A stretch of 64,000 nucleotides of DNA from Nevskiaceae bacterium. Its GTDB lineage: Bacteria > Pseudomonadota > Gammaproteobacteria > Steroidobacterales > Steroidobacteraceae. Positions 60,183 through 64,000 of this stretch are shown piece by piece. Within the stretch, counting starts at the first letter, position 1. Every line of letters starts with the position of its first letter. The translations under genes were made by a program, and so were the position numbers. The stretch lies in NCBI GenBank assembly GCA_024234075.1, contig JACKOV010000005.1:291280-355279 (forward strand). The letters are read 5' to 3'. The notes below the pieces were generated by a model. The model saw only the letters and a list, made by a program, of their open reading frames with translations. It made no database searches and was not told the origin of the DNA.

Positions 60183-60757
60183 AACGGCAATCCGTGCGAC
60201 TGGCCGCCCATGCAGAGCAGCATCGGGAACGACAGCAGGAAGTTCACGCGCGAGGCCAGCGTGGCGACGCGGCGCGCCCGAGCCTTTTCCGCGTCGGTGG
60301 CGGGCACGATGCCCAGCACCTTCTTCTGGTTCGGCCAGATCAGGGCCCAGACGTTGAACAGCAGGATGGTGCCGAGCCAGACGCCGATGCCGATCACCTG
60401 GCTGCCTTCCTGGAGCGTAAAGGCCGGGACGAACCGCGGCCCCAGCAACCAGGCACCGGTGAGCCAGGTGGCGACTGCCGCCCAGCGGAACCACAGCAGC
60501 GCACGCGGCGCGACGTAGCGGGTGATGCCAGCGGCGCCCGGGCCGCCTTGATCGGCCGCAGCTGCCGCCATGGCCGGGATCTGTGCGACGTTGAAGTAGT
60601 AGAGCAGGCCGATCCAGAAGATGCCGCTGACGATGTGCAGCCAGCGCGACATGCTCGGGTCGTTGTAGCCGGTTCCCGGAACGATCACCATGACGATGAT
60701 CGCGAACACCACGCCGAGCGTGATGGTCAGTGGGATGCTGTCCAGTGGGTTCTTCAT
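60179..60757 (-). CDS. PuuD-like (urate hydroxylase N-terminal domain type) membrane protein
   Basis: The 192-residue inner-membrane protein has several helices. 'WLHIVSGIFWIGLLYYFNV', 'APRALLWFRWAAVATWLTGA' and 'LFNVWALIWPNQKKVLGI' match the membrane domain of PuuD-type urate hydroxylases, but the C-terminal cytochrome c domain is absent. Stand-alone forms occur in many proteobacteria. The role is unknown. ATG 60757 has GGAGGT eight bases upstream. The stop overlaps a CTG presumed to start nadC. Confidence 0.78.
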   Translation of the reverse strand: MKNPLDSIPLTITLGVVFAIIVMVIVPGTGYNDPSMSRWLHIVSGIFWIGLLYYFNVAQIPAMAAAAADQGGPGAAGITRYVAPRALLWFRWAAVATWLTGAWLLGPRFVPAFTLQEGSQVIGIGVWLGTILLFNVWALIWPNQKKVLGIVPATDAEKARARRVATLASRVNFLLSFPMLLCMGGQSHGLPF

Positions 60758-60845
60758 CTTGCCTACCTCCAGTAATCGCCGGATACCGCGAGAGGTCGCC
60801 GGGTCTATTGTTCTAGTTCTGGGTTGCACCGGAGTCAGATGCAAT

Positions 60846-60874
60846 TTGAAGAATAGGCGAGCACCCCTCATAAT
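60846..60874 (+). promoter_or_regulatory. Promoter of grxD
   Basis: TTGAAG (60846-60851) and CATAAT (60869-60874) are 17 bases apart. The start is expected near 60881, giving a leader of about 67 bases before ATG 60948, with GGAGA as ribosome site. Confidence 0.7.
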
Positions 60875-60947
60875 TCAACGTGTTCGCGTCCCGCTTGGAC
60901 CACGGAATCGGTCGGTCCGGTGCTCGCGATCCAATCCGGAGAGACCC

Positions 60948-61277
60948 ATGGACGTTGTCGAACGCATCAAGGCCCAGTTGAGCTCGACTCCGGTCGTGCT
61001 GTTCATGAAGGGCACGCCCGATTTCCCGCAGTGTGGGTTTTCGGCGCAGGCCGTGGCGGCGTTGCGGGCTTGCGGCGCGAACTTCAGTCACGTGAACATC
61101 TTCGAAGATCCGGAACTGCGCGAGGCCCTGAAGCGCTATTCCAACTGGCCGACTTATCCGCAGCTGTACGTCAACAGCGAGCTGGTCGGCGGCTGTGACA
61201 TCGTGCTCGAGATGTTCCGCAGCGGCGAGTTGAAGAAGCTGCTGGACGAGTCCGGTACGGGCGTCGCGAACGCCTGA
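60948..61277 (+). CDS. grxD: Monothiol glutaredoxin, Grx4 family
   Basis: The 109-residue protein has the CGFS active site (Cys29 in 'PDFPQCGFSAQAV'), the family's 'NWPTYPQLYVNSELVGGCDI' region and the 'VVLFMKGTP' strand. CGFS glutaredoxins carry a glutathione-bound [2Fe-2S] cluster with a BolA partner and serve iron-sulfur delivery. It has its own promoter. Confidence 0.96.
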   Translation: MDVVERIKAQLSSTPVVLFMKGTPDFPQCGFSAQAVAALRACGANFSHVNIFEDPELREALKRYSNWPTYPQLYVNSELVGGCDIVLEMFRSGELKKLLDESGTGVANA

Positions 61278-61338
61278 GGTTCCACCACCCTGGATTTCCA
61301 CTGCTGATACGGCCGGCCGCCTCGGGCCGGCGCGGACG

Positions 61339-62055
61339 CTACTCGTCCTCGGCGAGCAGCGCTGCCGTGGCCGGTGCGCTGCTGGCGGCGTCGATCCACC
61401 CGAGCGCGCGGGCACGTTCCTCTGCGGCCAGATAGCTCGGCAGGCAGTCGTTGCAGATCCGACAGAACAACTTGGCGGTGCGTTCGGCGTCGTAGGCGGC
61501 CGAATGGGCCGACGACGAGTCCCACTCCATGCCCGCCACCATCGCCGCCTTGGCAAGTACGGTCTGGCCCAGCGCCGCGCCGGCCAGTGTCACGGTGTCG
61601 AAACACGAGAACGGGTGAAACGGGTTGCGCTTGATTCCCGTGCGCGCCACGGCAGCGTTCAGGAACGCCAGATCGAAGTTGGCATTGTGGCCCACCAGGA
61701 TCGCGCGCTTGCAATGGTGCTCGCGGATCGCCTGGCGCACCTCGCGAAACACCCGTTGCAGCGCGTCCTGCTCGTCGAGTGCCGGCCGCAGCGGGTGGAA
61801 TGGATCGATGCCATTGACCGCGAGCGAGGCGGGTTCGAGATTCGCGCCTTCGAAGGGCTTGACGTGGAAGGCGTGGGTGCTGCCGAGTGTCAGCTGCCCC
61901 TCCGCCGACATCGTGATCGGTACCGCGGCGATCTCCAGCAGCGCATCGCGTGCGGCGTTGAAGCCGCCGGTTTCGACGTCGACCACCACCGGCAGGAAGC
62001 CGCGGAAACGGCGCGCCATGGTCGGCGGCGGGGAGGCGGGAGAGGCGCTGGTCAT
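61339..62055 (-). CDS. rnt: Ribonuclease T
   Basis: This 238-residue DEDDh 3'-5' exonuclease trims tRNA and other stable RNA 3' ends. ExoI 'VVVDVETGGFNA' gives Asp26 and Glu28, ExoII is 'GHNANFDLAFLN', and ExoIII 'AHSAAYDAERTA' gives the catalytic His and Asp. 'FHPFSCFDTVTLAGAALGQT' is typical of RNase T. ATGA overlap with pyrC couples the two, an arrangement also found in relatives. Confidence 0.95.
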   Translation of the reverse strand: MTSASPASPPPTMARRFRGFLPVVVDVETGGFNAARDALLEIAAVPITMSAEGQLTLGSTHAFHVKPFEGANLEPASLAVNGIDPFHPLRPALDEQDALQRVFREVRQAIREHHCKRAILVGHNANFDLAFLNAAVARTGIKRNPFHPFSCFDTVTLAGAALGQTVLAKAAMVAGMEWDSSSAHSAAYDAERTAKLFCRICNDCLPSYLAAEERARALGWIDAASSAPATAALLAEDE

Positions 62056-63122
62056 CGCCGCATCGCCGTGGCGGTCGCGGACTTCGGCTGCAGCGTCCAG
62101 GCGAGTCGTTCGCCGGCGCGCATGGGCACGAGCTCGCCGTCGCCGAAATGGAAGCTCGTCGGTACGTCCTGGCGGATACGGTGCAGCGTGACGGTGCCGG
62201 CATTGCGCGGCAGGCCGTAGAAGTCCGCACCGAAACGGTGAGCGAAGCCGTCGAGGCGATCGAGCGCGCCGACGCTGTCGAATGCCTCCGCATACAGTTC
62301 GAGCGCGGCGTGGGCTGAATACATCCCCGCGCAGCCGCAGGCGTGCTCCTTGAGGTGCCGGGCATGCGGTGCACTGTCGGTGCCGAGAAAGAAGCGCGGA
62401 TCACCGCTGGTGGCGGCTTCGAGCAGCGCTGCACGGTCGGACTCGGTCTTCAGCACCGGCAGGCAGTAGAAATGCGGCCGCAGGCCGCCGACGAACAAGG
62501 CGTTGCGGTTGTGCAGCAGATGCTGTGGCGTCAGGGTTGCCGCGATCCCGTCGCGGCTGCCGCGCACGAACTCGACCGCGGCGCGGCTGGTCACATGCTC
62601 GAACACGATCCGCAGGCGTGGCTGGCGCGCGGCCAGCGGCGCCAGCAACTCGTCGATGAAGCGCGCCTCGCGGTCGAACACGTCCACCGCATCGCGCGTC
62701 ACCTCGCCGTGCACCTGCAGCACCATGCCGCGCTCGGCCATGCGCGCCAGCACCGGCTCGATTCGTGCGAGGTCGGTGACGCCGGAGTCGGAGTGGGTCG
62801 TGGCGCCGGCTGGATAGAGCTTGCAGCCGTGGATGAAGCCGCTGTCGCAGGCACGATCGATCTCCGCCGGGGAGGTCTGGTCGGTAAGGTAGAGCGTCAT
62901 CAGCGGCTCGAAGTCCGAGCCGGTGGGGCGGGCCTCGAGGATGCGGCGCCGGTAATCGGCGGCGAGCGCGGTGGTCGTCACCGGTGGCTTGAGATTCGGC
63001 ATCACGATCGCCCGCGCGAACCGCTCGGCCGTGTGCGGCAATACGGCGCGCAGCGCCGCGCCGTCGCGTAAATGCAGGTGCCAGTCGTCGGGGCGGCCGA
63101 GGGTGATCGTGTCTGGGCTCAT
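62052..63122 (-). CDS. pyrC: Dihydroorotase (PyrC type)
   Basis: The 356-residue zinc amidohydrolase closes carbamoyl aspartate to dihydroorotate in pyrimidine synthesis. 'DDWHLHLRDG' supplies the two His of the first metal site, 'GCKLYPAGATTHSD' the carboxylated Lys, 'VHGEVTRD' and 'EHVTSRAAVE' further His residues, and 'LGTDSAPH' the catalytic Asp. Length and motifs are those of E. coli PyrC (348). ATG 63122 overlaps a small upstream frame (ATGA). Confidence 0.96.
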   Translation of the reverse strand: MSPDTITLGRPDDWHLHLRDGAALRAVLPHTAERFARAIVMPNLKPPVTTTALAADYRRRILEARPTGSDFEPLMTLYLTDQTSPAEIDRACDSGFIHGCKLYPAGATTHSDSGVTDLARIEPVLARMAERGMVLQVHGEVTRDAVDVFDREARFIDELLAPLAARQPRLRIVFEHVTSRAAVEFVRGSRDGIAATLTPQHLLHNRNALFVGGLRPHFYCLPVLKTESDRAALLEAATSGDPRFFLGTDSAPHARHLKEHACGCAGMYSAHAALELYAEAFDSVGALDRLDGFAHRFGADFYGLPRNAGTVTLHRIRQDVPTSFHFGDGELVPMRAGERLAWTLQPKSATATAMRR

Positions 63123-63277
63123 CGCGTCTCCAGGGTGCGCCACAGCGGCTGATCGAGCAGCAGGTCGAGCGCAAAGCGCTCGTCGCTGCGGCGCCCGGCG
63201 GCTTCGAGCAGCGGCTCGAGGGCCGCGCGGCTGGTGCGGCGCAGCGCCGGCTGGAATGGGTCGGGAAGCAGGGACAC
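63119..63277 (-). CDS. Small hypothetical protein upstream of pyrC
   Basis: A 52-codon frame from GTG 63277 ends with TGA overlapping the pyrC ATG (ATGA), the same coupling seen between pyrC and rnt. The peptide ('VSLLPDPFQPALRRTSRAAL', then a charged run and 'LLLDQPLWRTLETR') is helix-like and not membrane. I do not recognise a family. It could be a real conserved small gene or an open leader frame for pyrC. No ribosome site is evident. Confidence 0.45.
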   Translation of the reverse strand: MSLLPDPFQPALRRTSRAALEPLLEAAGRRSDERFALDLLLDQPLWRTLETR

Positions 63278-63472
63278 GACGCAAGCCGCTTGCGGGGAAA
63301 ACGGCGCGGATGCTAGCACAGCGGCCCCCTGCGGAGGGCCCTGCAGCCGGTTGTCGGGGCCGGGCGATCCCTAAGGAGGCGGGCGAAAGGGTAACATGCG
63401 GGTTTCCGGCTGCAGCCGCCGCGGCTGGCCCCCTCTGCCCGCACTGGCGGGCCTCGTTACAGGGTCCTGCAG

Positions 63473-64000
63473 ATGACTGATTTGCCCAAGCTCGAAGACT
63501 TTGATCCCGCCGAGACTCAGGAGTGGCTCGAGTCGATCGATTCCGTGCTGAAGACACACGGTCCGGAGCGCGCCCATTTTCTGCTCGACCGCCTGATCGA
63601 GTACGCCCGCCGCTCCGGCGCCTATCTGCCGTTTCGGCCCAACACCGCTTACGTCAACACCATCTCGGTCGGCCAGCAGCGCGAGTATCCGGGCAACCGC
63701 GAATTCGAACGCCGCATCGAGGCCTACATCCGCTGGAACGCGATGGCGATGGTGGTGCATGCCAACCGCAAGTCGTCGGAGTACGGCGGCCACATCGCCA
63801 CCTACGCTTCGGCTGCGACGCTCTATGAAGTGGGCTTCAACCACTTCTGGCGGGCGCCTTCCGACAAGCATCCCGGCGACATGATCTACATCCAGGGTCA
63901 CGCTTCGCCCGGCATCTACGCGCGCGCGTTCATCGAGGGACGGCTCACGGAAGAGCAGCTGCGCCAGTTCCGCCAGGAAGTCGGCGGCAACGGCCTCTCG
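63473..64000 (+). CDS. aceE: Pyruvate dehydrogenase E1 component (homodimeric), N-terminal part
   Basis: The 176 residues seen are the start of AceE, which decarboxylates pyruvate with thiamine diphosphate and passes acetyl groups to E2. 'AETQEWLESIDSVLKTHGPE' and 'LPFRPNTAYVNTISVGQQ' are family-typical, and 'WNAMAMVVHANRKSSEYGGH' with 'FWRAPSDKHPGDMIYIQGHA' belongs to the ThDP region. ATG 63473 is a good start. The 3' part lies beyond the window. The 195-base gap before it has no clear promoter or PdhR-type operator. Confidence 0.95.
   Translation, partial: MTDLPKLEDFDPAETQEWLESIDSVLKTHGPERAHFLLDRLIEYARRSGAYLPFRPNTAYVNTISVGQQREYPGNREFERRIEAYIRWNAMAMVVHANRKSSEYGGHIATYASAATLYEVGFNHFWRAPSDKHPGDMIYIQGHASPGIYARAFIEGRLTEEQLRQFRQEVGGNGLS

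Noticed and set aside
1..64000. CRISPR arrays, insertion sequences, prophage genes, rRNA
   Set aside because: No direct repeat-spacer pattern, transposase or integrase motif, or rRNA core sequence was seen anywhere in the window.

Overview
The window is a chromosomal segment of a GC-rich (roughly two-thirds GC by eye) Gram-negative bacterium. TonB-dependent receptors, an RND pump, lipid A type acyltransferases, a type IV pilus minor-pilin operon and a GlpD/GlpK pair point to a gammaproteobacterium. The order ispB, rplU, rpmA, obg, rpsT, murJ, ribF, ileS, lspA, ispH, then the fimT/pilV/pilW/pilX/pilY1/pilE operon matches, as I remember it, the arrangement in Pseudomonas aeruginosa and relatives. 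Base composition and the set of TonB receptors fit the Xanthomonadales, Nevskiales or Steroidobacterales side of the class. No prophage, insertion sequence, CRISPR array or rRNA operon was seen.

Layout. 1-8.2 kb: end of a TonB-dependent receptor, a divergent PEP carboxylase homologue and an RND efflux pair. 8.4-12.2 kb: glpD-glpK, then a glycine-rich RRM protein with a long leader. 12.3-20.8 kb: accessory genes (DUF938 methyltransferase, MFS transporter, alpha/beta hydrolase with an unusual nucleophile elbow, beta-CASP metallo-beta-lactamase, VOC remnant, degenerate HD-GYP protein, two unlike methyltransferases). 20.9-25.0 kb: a sulfite-related group (YeiH-type permease, Lrp/AsnC regulator, SorAB-like sulfite dehydrogenase, decayed second YeiH copy). 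25.0-29.7 kb: second RRM gene with a matching leader, then a TonB receptor with a beta-propeller lipoprotein. 29.9-41.0 kb: tRNA-Pro and the conserved housekeeping block. 41.0-48.1 kb: minor pilin operon on the minus strand. 48.2-48.9 kb: Fur-family regulator and tRNA-Thr. 49.7-56.3 kb: an envelope-lipid neighbourhood (LpxL-like acyltransferase, fatty acyl-AMP ligase with its own carrier domain, DUF374 acyltransferase, GT2 glycosyltransferase, LAB_N membrane protein, ArnT/PMT-like transferase). 56.6-64 kb: GGDEF-EAL protein, nadC with a PuuD-like membrane protein, grxD, rnt, pyrC and the start of aceE.

How the parts work together. The housekeeping block joins translation (L21, L27, S20, IleS, Obg) to isoprenoid, flavin, lipoprotein and peptidoglycan precursor pathways. 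The pilin operon makes the priming minor pilins and the PilY1 tip adhesin. The 49.7-56.3 kb neighbourhood reads as a possible lipid A or glycolipid decoration pathway in which a fatty acid is activated as acyl-AMP, loaded on a fused carrier domain and passed to an envelope acceptor, with a polyprenyl-linked sugar added by the GT2/LAB_N/ArnT-like trio. That is the best candidate here for an undescribed system, though the link is inferred from position only. Other notable points are the altered PEP carboxylase active-site motifs, the shared leaders of the two RRM genes and a probable CTG start for nadC.
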